Below are positions 35,476 through 46,651 of a DNA stretch of 64,000 bases, one piece after another. The notes under the pieces were generated by a model. That model searched no databases. It saw nothing but the letters and a program-made list of their open reading frames with translations, and was not told the origin of the DNA. The position numbers and the translations under genes are program-made. Numbering within the stretch: the stretch's first letter is position 1; each line of letters opens with the position of its first letter. Source of the DNA: Albugo candida (Eukaryota > Oomycota > Peronosporomycetes > Albuginales); the NCBI GenBank assembly GCA_040437565.1, contig JBDOQK010000057.1:1-64000 (forward strand), read 5' to 3'.

Positions 35476-38400
35476 CAAAGCGAAATAAAAGTACAGAAGA
35501 AATGCGAGATCCGTCAGCATCTCCACGTGAATACGTTCCGCTGCTTCTACAGAGACAATATGATAATCGAAGCAGAGAAGTGGTAGAAGACAAAAAGCAG
35601 GCTCAGAAACAGTGCGTTCAGTTTCGAATGCCAAATTTCCGAGTAGAATGTTCCTTTTGGGTGGGTCATGTCTTCCTTAACGAGACTGGATTGCACGTTG
35701 TAATGTCTCAATTTTATATAATTGCATTCCTGGCAGCTCCTGAGCATTTGTTGAGAATTGAGGCTCCTATAATGCTCTTGCATCGATTTCTTTCGCAGAA
35801 GTCGCAAAATGCGCTCGCATTTTCTCTCACTATATTCCAACCTCCACGTATTTATACCATGTTGAGGAAGAGTGGCCGCTACTGCCGTCCGATATAGACT
35901 CGGACCATAGCCACTTCCGACATCGTTCCAGGATGGAACGCGGGCATACTACGATACGTCAATATGTAACCCTGGTATCTCGTGTTCAATGGCCTTGAAT
36001 CTTGGATATCAAGAGCTTGAGCTTGACGTTGGTCACGCTTCTTTGAGAATTGCTACCGGTAAAAGCATATCGTTTGGCGGACATAGGGCCAGAATCAATT
36101 ACTCGAATTGACTCTGATGCGAAAACAGATACGTTGCGATCTGTGCTGTATTTCATAAGCGGAGGCTTCGATGCAATTCATGTGTGTTGAACTCCGACGC
36201 TGAGGTCTGACGTATCCACATCGATGTTCCCTTTCGTTACAGAGCAATCTCGCCCATCGAACGAAACGCCTAAGACAGAAGCTTTTGGAATTCGATCGCG
36301 TTGATGGTATACGGGATCCATTTTGTTCTCGATCTATTGTACACGGCTTGGAAATGGCACATCAGTCTCAGTGGTGGCTTTGTGGAGGTAACCGATGCTA
36401 TTTAGCGATCGCTTGTTTCGTGACTACTTGATGTTCGATCCATGAAGCGCTTTAATCACAGCCACTTCCTCTAATTTCACGTTGTTTCACTGCAAATGTT
36501 GACCATTCGCTGTAACGTTAACAGTGCCATACTCAGATAAGAGAACCTTCTCGACGATTAGGACTCAAATAAGAGGTCTGACTTCAATAGCTGCGCCATT
36601 CGTACTGCTGTGCTCCAAATTGCGATACGGAAGAAACCAAGCCACTTTATGCTCAGTTCATATCAGTCACATGACTGGATCCTAAACCGAATATTAAAAG
36701 AAATGATGTCGTGATTGTCTCGACCATAGTTTCCTCGTCGATATCTCATTGAAATGTCGCTGGATTGATTTGATTTATATAGGAGAGAGGGAAGCAGTCT
36801 CTGGGCGCATTATGCTCTCCTGAAAGAAGTAACATCTTTGTCGTTAAGTGCTGATGCAGAACATCTTTCTCGAGGGATAGACCACCTTGTGGTCTTCACA
36901 AGGCGATATTTCCGATTGTGTCCAGCTTCATGAAATCCAACTAGCTTTTATACTTTGTCACAGGTGCGACTCTATCGTCGTGAGACGAGTCGAAAGTCAC
37001 CAAAACGGATGCTTTTGTACTTGGCTAAGATGATAGAGGATTTCTTGGCTCAATTGAGACATATTTTGGCGAAGGAATCGTTGTTGGGATCACAAACAAG
37101 CGCTAAGGAACTGGGGTGTGTGAAAATTCCCGGAGGGATAACAATAATAAACATAGTCTCGAGTCAACGATCCGATTGGAGTTTTAACGGAGACACCTGA
37201 CAATCTTCAATGGAATTCTTCACGTGACGGATACTGCTGCCAGCAGATTGGTTGAATTGAGAAGGTTGGTCCCACGTGATCAATAGTGAGATATGACGTC
37301 CACACCGATTGTAAACGGATTTGTCTAAAAGATGCGAACTGTGTCGCCAGACTCTACAAGAGCTTACCCACTGATGGGTTCCGACGAGCGCTGTTGTCTT
37401 GGAAAGAATCTTTTAGGGAAAGCTGTGTGACGAATCCCATATCTCATCGGGTTTCAAGCCGCAACCCGGTCGGTATAACCGAATGCAGCTGTGATATTTT
37501 CGAGCGCAAACTGATCCGATGGGAGTGTTGTGTACGTGATATTATGCACATTTGATATCGCCTAGGTTGCTGTTTCAAACACTGGTCATCCAAGCATAAC
37601 GGTATGGGTCCCTGAAGTTCCAAGAAATGGTCGGTCGAGCGTAAAAATAAGAGAAATAAAGTCGATGCGTCAGACTTGTTTGCTTCAAATAGGATTCCCA
37701 GTAGCACTAGCGTCAAGTCGAAGGTACGTTCCAGTTTGTGGTGTTATCCCGGATCCATCTCCTTTCTGACAATTAACAAATCTAGAAGCTCAATATGAGC
37801 TGGATATAAATCATGTCCGACGTCGGTGAATAACAAAGCTAAACGTGAAGAATCGCTTCTGATACGAAAAGGAGACTGTTGTTGATCGGATGGAGTCTCT
37901 GATGAGGACTTGATTGGTAAATCATAGCCACCTAGAGGTCCCTAATTCGACAGATCAACACGGACATCTCGAATGGTGGATAAAGCCTTCAAGCTTTCGC
38001 AAAGAACTTGTACGCTGATGTCAGCGAATAGAGCTTGTGTAACGATATTCACTCAGAACGCGAGCTGAAATGTCACACTTACAATATCTCTTCAAACCAC
38101 TCGATTTTGTAGCTCAGTATCGTGGCATCTGTCTCCTTGACGATAAAAGTCGATGGCTCTGTTCACGACAGCACAAGCGTCAAGGTCGAAAGGAACAAAT
38201 TAACAGTATTGCAGTGATTCAAATCAATAGTGTAGAAACCGATCGATCGTACGTCACAGTGTAACTGTCCAAAGTGCCGAACGGAAATCTGCTTTGCGTA
38301 TCGGAGTCTAAGATGAAGGAATGGGTTACGTCTGTGTGCTATCACCGACGGGATTGGTCGCCTCAACATATTTAGATAGAGGGTACCGGATGTCAGAATT

Positions 38401-39061
38401 GTTACTGTGTGCTTGTAGCTCTGTGTCACTGGGACTTTATTCAGGAACGACTGACTCCTCTCAATAAATCGTTCCGATCTGTTTGAGGCTTTTGACGTTC
38501 GGGGCTTCCAACTGACGACAAAGATGCGTTATCACTGCTCCATTATCGTTACTTGGATGATCCGAGATACAAGAAGACTTGAAGAATCCAGAAAGAAGAT
38601 TGAGTATGACATTCCGCGGTGGCGGAGGAATTGCCATTGGTTTCATTCACACAAACGCACTAGGTAGGCTACAACCAATGCCATTGAAAGCGGAGACTGA
38701 AACATCAAATCAAAGGCCTCCTCCCCCACCTTCTCCTGACTATATCGGATCTGATACAGCGGTAGGTTGACATATCCACGATAGAAACGTACAGCCTCGC
38801 TTGATTTATATTGACTAAGGAGACGTGGAGGGATGTCAACTTAGGCATGACAGCTCTCGTGGAAGAATCAGAAGATTCACAAAGTACAATGCTTCAGGCT
38901 ATCCCATACGGCAAGCCTGAGCCTTTAGCACACACTCCAGAGTAAGCTGTCTATAGAATTGTGGACCTTAAAGAATGACGGTTAAGTGAGAACAGGTACA
39001 CTTGCGCTTAACTTCCAAAGTTAATGATGTTCAAATCTGACTTTTCGTTTTTGGAATAGTA
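35476..39061. other. No identified gene; short coding-like frames
   Basis: This stretch includes a plus-strand frame at 36955-37200 rich in basic and leucine residues, one at 38070-38264, and one at 38579-38770 with a glycine run followed by a proline-rich stretch (RPPPPPSPDYIGSD). None is recognisable as a family, and splice sites are not clear. Confidence 0.35.
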
Positions 39062-39144
39062 AATTGCTGCGGAAACACCCTATTTTTGCTACGGACACAC
39101 TCCTAAGAATAGAAATTACAAACACATCCCCTACATTCATACCG
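39062..39144 (+). repeat. MULE left terminal inverted repeat
   Basis: The arm shares TTTTTGCTACGGACA and AATAGAAATTACAAACA with the reverse complement of 41349-41431. Both arms are 83 bases long. Confidence 0.88.
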
Positions 39145-39859
39145 CCATGTCCGCTGCTCTCAAGTCCACTTCTAGCTGGTGGCGATAACACCATAAGAAA
39201 AGCTGAACTTATTGTAAGCAAAGTAAAAGTAGCCTAGTAGGAAAGCATTTAAGAGAAGAAAAAATCCATCATGAGTTTCTTGTATCAATTTGCGCTCTTC
39301 CTGATTCTAACTAAGCATAATGCAAAGCGTGCAGTTTACGCAGCATGTTGGCTCGAAACACATGAGCTGATGATGCGCCTCCACCAATAGCCCTCCCTTG
39401 TGCAGCTTCACAAAAGTATTAGGATGTAAAAATGCCAGCGGAATTACCATTTACTTGCTTTGTGCTGCTGCTTCAGGCGTGTAGGTACGCAAAAATGACA
39501 CCATTGTCTGACCATTTAGCCTCATGTTCAATGGTTCTGTAGCTTCGCGTAGGTCCCAATTCTCCTTGACAACATCGTCCTATTAGGTATGAAAAAAACA
39601 CAGGAAATTATCACAAAATATGAAATTGTTATCCTTGATTCAGTTACCGCCTTTGACAACTAAACTCCTTTAATTAAATTGATTCACCTCTGAATCCAAG
39701 TCCCTGTTCTCCTCCTCAATAATTTTGTCATTAGCTATACACCTCATGAAGCTCAGAGTGTGTGTCCTCCCAACTATCTATATCTCTTTGCACAGAACTC
39801 TGCGGACTCCCTTTCACCAAGATCAAAATGAGTGCAGGTCATCTTGGTCATGAAATCGT

Positions 39860-40892
39860 TGTCCTGCTCTAGTCTTGGCTTGCTTGTAGATTATGCTTGC
39901 AAGGCAAGTCGAATGTGACAGGTTTCGCACAAAGGCAAAGTTCGGGTATTGATTTCCCTGCTTTGTTGAATGCATTGAATGCCTCCAACTGGGTGAACAT
40001 TTGGTAAAATGGATTAAAGGCACAGATGTGAGACTTTATCATTTTATAACCCATTGAAAAAAAAAGTATCATACCTTCCTGATGGCGAAGCTGGACAACA
40101 CACGCCCAAGAATCTCAAGAAGGGTATCCTGTTATTTATTTTGTTTTAGCTGATCTGCTGCCTCAGAAGCTTGTATTGCATCAGTCTGGTGCTGAATAGT
40201 AATGTTATGTTGACCTACCACCTGTTGAACAATGCATTTTCTCTGTTAGTTACTAGGAAGGCAGGTAGTTTTCCTGATGGCAACGTAATATTTTTGATTG
40301 ATTCAGCGCCCATATGTAGTTCCCAACCTTTTTTTCAGAGACAAAGACCATGGCAGCAAAATAGAAATGGTTCAGTGGGGCATTCCAACAATATGAAGAA
40401 GTGGCATACCATACCGGTTCGTTTTATAGGTGCAGTAAATCACAAACACAGGATGGTGTTCATCAACCAGATACTTTAATGCAACGTGACTGACATAGAG
40501 AGGGCTTACATAACCTGCTTAGTCTCTTTAGAGCTGTGGTCCCATTTCTCCCCAGAACTGAGCTCATCCATCAAGGCATTTAGAGATGTGCGGCTTGCAA
40601 GGTAATGATTTCGAAAAGACGCTTTTTGGTTTCTGATCCTCTTTTTTATGACAGCAACTCGAGGGCCCCCAGCCGTCATCTGCCTCAAAACCGCTGCAAT
40701 ATTTCTTGGAGGGTAGTTGCCCATAGGCACGACAGCAATTTGTTTCAAATGCAGCTATGAAACTTCTCTGGCATCTGGATGGCCACTGAGGCCAACAACA
40801 ATCTCATGATTGTGCTCCGCACGAGCGTCATCAAGCAACCAAATTCCTTGTTTTAGCCGACTAACCCAGCGAAAGCAGCAACCATGTTGACG
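39860..40892 (-). pseudogene. MULE transposase, inactive
   Basis: From 40892 downwards the minus strand reads HGCCFRWVSRLKQGIWLLDD and AEHNHEIVVGLSGHPDARE, the FAR1-type zinc-binding region with its HNH end. Next is a helical region (40560-40748). Then YLVDEHHPVFVIYCTYKTNR and YGMPLLHIVGM at 40381-40475, the start of the DDE core. There the family normally has MDCTYKTNRY; here the first catalytic Asp is Tyr. In a shifted frame follows LNHFYFAAMVFVSEKKVG with IWAL (about 40300-40375). A SWIM-like CLCAKPVTFDLPCKH lies near 39890-39930. Frameshifts between the pieces and the lost Asp show that it cannot be active. Confidence 0.83.
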
Positions 40893-41348
40893 GCTGGAAG
40901 ATACTCGCTGGCGGGTATCTTCTGTTAGTCTCTAATTATTTCTGTAAAAGACACCCAGGTCGCATTAGTAATAAGTAGCAGTGGCTTTTGAACGGGCTAT
41001 GGTTATAACGAAACCATTGGATAGTGCATGTCATTTTAATGACTCATCAATAGCGATTCGAGAAGTAAAGGATGTGTTCTCTACAAATCTAGAGGCGCAG
41101 TATTTGCAAGTAAAATATCGGAACTGGATGCGTGAAGAGCAGCAGGAGCGAGAGCGGTGGACAGGGTGGGCGGAGTGATCAGAGTGGCCTGGGAAGTAGA
41201 CTTGGGAGAGGGCTGGGTAGTAAATAGGAGATTGGAGGTGCTAGCAGCTGAGAACATGGCACCAGTGGTGGTGGACAGAGTGGTGCACAGAGTGTTGGGA
41301 AACTGGAGGTTTGACAGGACAGATAGACTCCTTAGTTAACATGATTGA

Positions 41349-41431
41349 CGGTACGAAAGTACGGGGTATGTTTGTAATTTCTATTTTTAGGGGTCTGTCC
41401 GTAGCAAAAAAAGATTGTGTCCGCAGCAATT
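41349..41431 (-). repeat. MULE right terminal inverted repeat
   Basis: Inverted partner of 39062-39144. It ends CCGCAGCAATT in plus orientation. Confidence 0.88.
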
Positions 41432-42903
41432 CCGTTTTCATAACCACCCTCCCCCCTCCCATAATTTGATAACAGTCAAGACTTTGTGATGTTCGGTCTA
41501 CTTATGTGTTGAGCTTGGCGTTCTAGGTTTGTTAAAGGGAGATGCGTTATAAAGATTTCCGATCGACGTATGATTTATATAATAAAATGCTATGACAGCT
41601 GAATCTATCGTTGATCCTTCGTAATTCTTTTCTTCTTGCTTACTTTTTGTTTCTTTTCTTGCGGATTCGAGCACTTCAGGTGACACTCGACAACTTGTAG
41701 TTCTGCTGAGCAATCTCCCCGAGGAGCTGGGCACATCAGATACGGGAGAAGAAAAGTCATTGAGTCTCTCAATTCCTGCTGGAGCATGCAATACTAGTGA
41801 AACTTGAATTTCACCGCCTTACCTATATTACTAAGTGTGAATGATGTGATCTTCTCGTAAGGATTTCTATCGTTAGCTTCCTCACATGTAAGACCGTCTG
41901 GAGAAGAATGAAGCAACTTTTGGCGGGTTGAGAAAGCACCGCAGGAAGGAACAGGCAGACTCGCCAAGCGACGATGACTGGTTCTCTAAGTGCAATATTT
42001 ATGATATTTGCTTCGATCTCAAAAAGCGTTTGTGCGCGGAAGGTCGATGCATTATCATATTCGACATCGATCCACAAATTTACTGAGCCTCGGAATCTGC
42101 ATTTCATATATAACAGATGCATTTTTGATAGCTACAGCGTAGCTGGCAACGAATGGAAACGCTTCTCCTATGCTCAGACACTGACATCCTCTGCCAGTGG
42201 CTCGCGCCGATAGCGCTTCTGTTGCTGTAAAATCTGCGTATAGTGTTGGTAAAAAAACTATCAAAAGTTATGATCTATAGATAAGATCAAACATTGTGAT
42301 TTTCCTCATTATGATTTACACACCTTTGATGATCATATGCATGCTGAAATGAAACGCGATTGATTATTTTCGGACGATGTACAATCTTGTCATCAATTCC
42401 TGGAAGTTGATGTGACTTGAGTTCAAGGTTAGGCGCATCAAATCTATTGATGCTTGTCGCTCTTGACAGGACTTGTTTATCCACAACAAGACGTATTTGT
42501 TGCTCACAAAACAATTTCCTTTATCCATACATTCAGATCCTGCTGCCCCTACTCGAATCTATCGGAGCTTCATCCATACAGTTCGAGACGTTCCTTGCAT
42601 GCGATCAAGCACCATAAGAGGCAATTTTTGATGTCAAAGTAATGTCGACATCAGTGATTGTCTTATAAGTTCCACCAATTTCATAGCTTCTTCTTTTCAA
42701 CCAGTCCTTTGTGCAAGACAATTGTATAAAAAAATCGTTTCAACTAGTGCGTTTACAATCATGCTTCATAGATTCAAAGTAGGAGAAAGAAAGAGCTGAG
42801 CTGATCAGGAGTTCCATCCTAGACCTCTAGATTACTTCGTGGGATCATCTGGTCTATTATGGGGCCATCAAAACGTAAGTTTGGTTGAAGATGTCCCTCA
42901 TTC
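41432..42903. other. No recognised gene
   Basis: A pyrimidine-rich stretch follows the MULE (about 41440-41460). Frames of 60-99 codons overlap on both strands at 41498-42514 without recognisable motifs. A GTAAGT at 42870 could be a donor for something downstream. Confidence 0.4.
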
Positions 42904-42975
42904 TTGCGAGTACAGAGTCATATATGGCCATACGGATGGAGTGAGTTTGCTGAGAGATTGCTGAGAGTTTCAAGT

Positions 42976-43581
42976 GTGTTCAGTCTTTCAGAGGGGCATA
43001 CGAAAAACAAGCTAAACCAGAGAGACTTTGAAGAGAGTATGTTGAGAGTTCATAATGTGCTTCGTGTTTCAAAAGAGCATACAAAAACCAAGACAAACGA
43101 AAGAGCGTTTGCTGGGAGTTGTCGGCAAGCTCGGAGTGTGTTGAGTGTTTTAGGAGAGCATACAAAGAGTATCATCCAAAGAGGGTTTGGAGAGGCTTTC
43201 CTAAGAGATTGCTATTATTTCCGAATGTGTTCAGTCTTCAATGTAAGCATACAAAAAACGAGCTACACGAGAGAGACATGGGAGAGCGCTTGTTGAGAGC
43301 TTGAATGTGCTCAGTGTTTCAGAAGAGCATTCATAATGCAGGACTACCAAAGAGAGTTTGCTGAGAGCTCGGAGTGTATTCAGTTTTTGACGAGAGAGAA
43401 GAAAAGCAAGACATATCAAAGAAAATATAAAGAGACTTTGCTAAGAGATTTTGAGAGATTGAAGTGTTTCAAGTGTTGTTTCAGGGGATGTACTGAAAGA
43501 AAGACAAACCAGGAAAAATTTCGAGAGGCTTTCTGGAGAGATTCTTTACAGGTTGAACTGTTATTAGTGTTCCAGGAGTGA
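42976..43581 (+). repeat. Degenerate tandem repeat, about 81-bp unit, seven or more copies
   Basis: Units start at about 42976, 43057, 43138, 43227, 43307, 43376, 43466 and 43560, giving spacings of 81, 81, 89, 80, 69, 90 and 94. Each opens GTGTTCAGTGTTTCAG or similar, followed by GAGCATACAAAAA and a GAGAG-rich stretch. One plus-strand frame is open from 42904 to 43581 except for a single TGA at 43294-43296, and the first units translate to a 27-residue repeat (EGHTKNK, KEHTKTK, GEHTKSI). It may be a repeat-protein gene in decay or simply a purine-rich minisatellite. Confidence 0.82.
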
Positions 43582-43785
43582 TAGAGCTTGTGTCGAAGTA
43601 AGAAATAAGAGAAGTGATATCAAGGTCTCTCGTTTACTATTAGCTACTCTAAGCATTATTCCAACTACTCTTAAAGTCATTTCGTCAGCATTACTCTTAT
43701 TAGTAACATGACCCACATTTGTAACCTTGTGAGACATCAGCTAGAACTCTCAGAATGTTCTCGGAGAATTAGCCCAATGTAGTGC
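43582..43785. other. Spacer between two repeat arrays
   Basis: No gene is seen. The sequence may be a very degenerate start of the following satellite array. Confidence 0.35.
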
Positions 43786-45120
43786 CCCTACTTAGAATCA
43801 GGATAGTTTTATGCGACACAAGTGATATCTTGATAGAAGATGCGATGACTGCAAACATATTATTCAGTGTGTTTCAAGCTTTGTTTGAATGACTTATACA
43901 TGAAAAAATGTCATTGGAGATAGATGTTTTTAATTACATTTTATTTTTTATTGCATGAAAGTTGTGTGGACTACACATCACCAACAACCGACTTCAGTGA
44001 CAGGTAGATTTTTCTTTGAAGACGACGCAAATCGCGCTGTACGAGGACCCCCAGCCACAGTTAGAAGTGGGGCTGATTTGTTCATTTATCCACTCGAAGA
44101 GAAGCAGAAGACTTCTGAAGCAGCGAAAATGGATACTTTGCAGGGAAGTTGGACTCCCGAACGATGACGTTCTCAGGGATCTCGTGTTCTGGAATTTCGG
44201 TTACATACTGCCTGCTAGTAGTTGTAATGAGCAGAATTATCTGAACACAGATTAGCAGCTCCTTTTGTATGCTATTTTGTAACCATGTTACCTTCTTTAT
44301 TCGCATTACTGGTAGAAAAGTGATATCGTTGTAGCAGATGCGAATTTAACAAAAACTAGCTTTCAAGTGTCTGAATTTGAAGCTTTTCGGAGAAAGCCTT
44401 GTTTGTCAAAGAATTTTATAGTGTAGAAAACTTCATTTTACTACTACCTTAATCGACTTGGATTATCCGACACCGTTTTTGCTTCTCAATTTCATTATTT
44501 TTTGAAAGCATGTTACCTATTTCATGACTGTTACCCGAAGAAAGGAATATCTTTGTAGTTGTGAAAAGCGTTTTCAAGAAAGACTTCGTGATGAGGACGC
44601 TATTATTTGGAATATTTGATACTACTACCAGTTGTATGGAATTGGACTTTCGGAACACCGTTCCGGCATCTCACTTTCTACAATCATTTGGAATCATGTT
44701 ACCTACTTCACAGCAGTCAAAGCGATAACTTTGTAGTGGATGCGAAGTCAGGAAAATGAACGTTAATTGAAGTAGTTCGAAGCTTTTGCGAGAATGTTTT
44801 GTACCATATGGGAAACATGAATCAACTCACAATTGTATAGATTTGGATTGTCTCATCACCGTTCCGGTATCCCATATTCCGATTTGAAGGCCTCACTTCT
44901 AAAAAAAGTGATATCTGTGCAGTAGATGCGAAGTCAGAAAACTGATGCTAGTTGTGGTAGTTCGAGGCCTCTTTGAGAAAGACTGGCTCGTAGAAGAGTG
45001 CTATCATGTGGCCATCATGCTACTACTAAGTCAAGTGAAATTGTGACGTTAAGTGGAATTCTATAAGATGTATCTCCTGAGTTTTCTCTCGGATGCGAAA
45101 AAAAAAATCTATGGTCCGAT
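43786..45120 (+). repeat. Satellite array, plus orientation, units about 160-220 bp
   Basis: The anchor GTAGATGCGAAGTCAG (and variants) recurs at 43839, 44338, 44739, 44935 and 45092, with one degenerate unit between. Other shared blocks are CATGTTACCTACTTCA, ACACCGTTCCGGCATCTCA, CTACTACC and GAGAAAG. Adjacent spacings range from about 157 to 224 bp. No gene is credible here; frames such as 43955-44255 cross unit borders. Confidence 0.75.
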
Positions 45121-45458
45121 ATAAATTGTGATGGAACGACTTTCATAGCTGATGGATAGATGGTGAATCATGATATGTCCTTCTAAGCGGATAAAATAGC
45201 ATTTGGCTGTTGGTATTTGAGTTCTCACATCGATGGCGCTTGATTATCGTATTGATTCACATCGGTTTGAGTACAAATGTTAGAGATGGCAATATCAGAT
45301 GATTGGAGTCGATAATTAATGCAACCTTATACGTTTGTCATGGACTAGTGAGAGATCTTGATTATGAAGACGGTCGAAACAGGTCACGTTAAATAAATCC
45401 ATCCAATCTTGCCATATCAGTAGCATGGACACCTTCTATTATCACAGCTCTCCACGGT
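45121..45458. other. Unassigned sequence before the second gap
   Basis: Nothing recognised. The satellite anchor is not evident in this stretch. Confidence 0.4.
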
Positions 45459-45558
45459 NNNNNNNNNNNNNNNNNNNNNNNNNNNNNNNNNNNNNNNNNN
45501 NNNNNNNNNNNNNNNNNNNNNNNNNNNNNNNNNNNNNNNNNNNNNNNNNNNNNNNNNN
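45459..45558. other. Assembly gap, 100 N
   Basis: Exactly 100 N between oppositely oriented satellite arrays. Confidence 1.
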
Positions 45559-46551
45559 ACACTGCTAATCTAGTTTGTGGAATGCGCATCCTCTATAAAT
45601 ATCACATGCTGCTCCATGTCACTCTCATGGAACAGATTAGATTGGTTCAAAAGATTGGGTAAAGCGAGATGCCGCAAGGTTGTTGAGATAAAACATAATT
45701 ATTCTTTTTCCGAAACTCTGGAGCTTGCTCTCTGCAGCCATTATTTCACAAAGATGTTCTTTTCAAAAAAGTTTACTTCTACTAGAAATAACTTTCCGTT
45801 TCGTCACGTCGCATCTGCTAGAAAAAAGGTATTCGTTTACAAGTGAATGTATTAAGTAGTATACATGATGTCAAAAACTTGCGAAAGAAAGATATTCGAA
45901 GGTGCCGAATACTCGAAACCCATCAAAGTGGTAGTAGTAACTAATTTTTGTTCATACTTTGTCATTCGTTCAAGGAGGCTTTCTCACAAAAACTCCGATT
46001 TCCTACACTGCTAATCTAGTTTGTGGAATGCGCATCCTCTATAAATATCACATGCTGCTCCATGTCACTCTCATGGAACAGATTAGATTGGTTCAAAAGA
46101 TTGGGTAAAGCGAGATGCCGCAAGGTTGTTGAGATAAAACATAATTATTCTTTTTCCGAAACTCTGGAGCTTGCTCTCTGCAGCCATTATTTCACAAAGA
46201 TGTTCTTTTCAAAAAAGTTTACTTCTACTAGAAATAACTTTCCGTTTCGTCACGTCGCATCTGCAAGAAAAAAGGTATTCGTTTACAAGTGAATGTATTA
46301 AGTAGTATACATGATGTCAAAAAATTGCGAAAGAAAGATATTCGAAGGTGCCGAATAATCAAAACCCATCAAAGTGGTAGTACTAACTAATCTTTTGTTC
46401 ACTGCTAATCTAGTTTGTGGAATGCGCATCCTCTATAAATATCACATGCTGCTCCATGTCACTCCCATGGAGCAGATTAGATTGGTTCAAAAGATTGGGT
46501 AAAGCGAGATGCCGAAGGGTTTCTGACATAAAACATATTTATTCAACTCAC
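45559..46551 (-). repeat. Satellite array, minus orientation, 446-bp higher-order units
   Basis: Units start at 45559, 46005 and about 46399. The first two are nearly identical over 446 bp; the second lacks about 52 bp, so the next starts 394 bp later. Read on the minus strand they match the array at 43786-45120: GCAGATGCGACGTGACGAAA, GGCATCTCGCTTTACCCAAT, ACTACTACCACTTTGATGGG and TTTTTGTGAGAAAGCC all have counterparts. Each 446-bp unit appears to be a dimer of the roughly 220-bp unit. The 89-codon frame seen in each copy is probably not a gene. Confidence 0.82.
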
Positions 46552-46651
46552 NNNNNNNNNNNNNNNNNNNNNNNNNNNNNNNNNNNNNNNNNNNNNNNNN
46601 NNNNNNNNNNNNNNNNNNNNNNNNNNNNNNNNNNNNNNNNNNNNNNNNNNN
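46552..46651. other. Assembly gap, 100 N
   Basis: Exactly 100 N at the right edge of the satellite array, probably where the repeat collapsed. Confidence 1.

Larger units (their letters stand above)
39062..41431 (-). mobile_element. Mutator-like element (MULE), degraded
   Basis: The ends are 83-bp terminal inverted repeats (39062-39144 and 41349-41431), about 82% identical by eye, starting AATTGCTGCGG. Between them the minus strand encodes pieces of a MULE transposase in the right order: an N-terminal zinc-binding, FAR1-like domain, the DDE core, and a C-terminal SWIM-type zinc motif. No convincing 8-11 bp target duplication was found, which fits an old copy. The element is 2.37 kb, shorter than most complete MULEs. 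Confidence 0.87.

Noticed and set aside
35373-35897. 174-codon plus-strand frame as a gene
   Set aside because: An overlapping frame has a better protein-like end with a splice acceptor; the long frame shows no domain.
25178-39000. A single giant VPS13-like gene
   Set aside because: No VPS13 signature (chorein start, repeated adaptor-binding motifs, C-terminal motif) could be found in any frame.
45577-46292. Two identical 89-codon genes
   Set aside because: They are the same frame in two copies of the 446-bp satellite unit.
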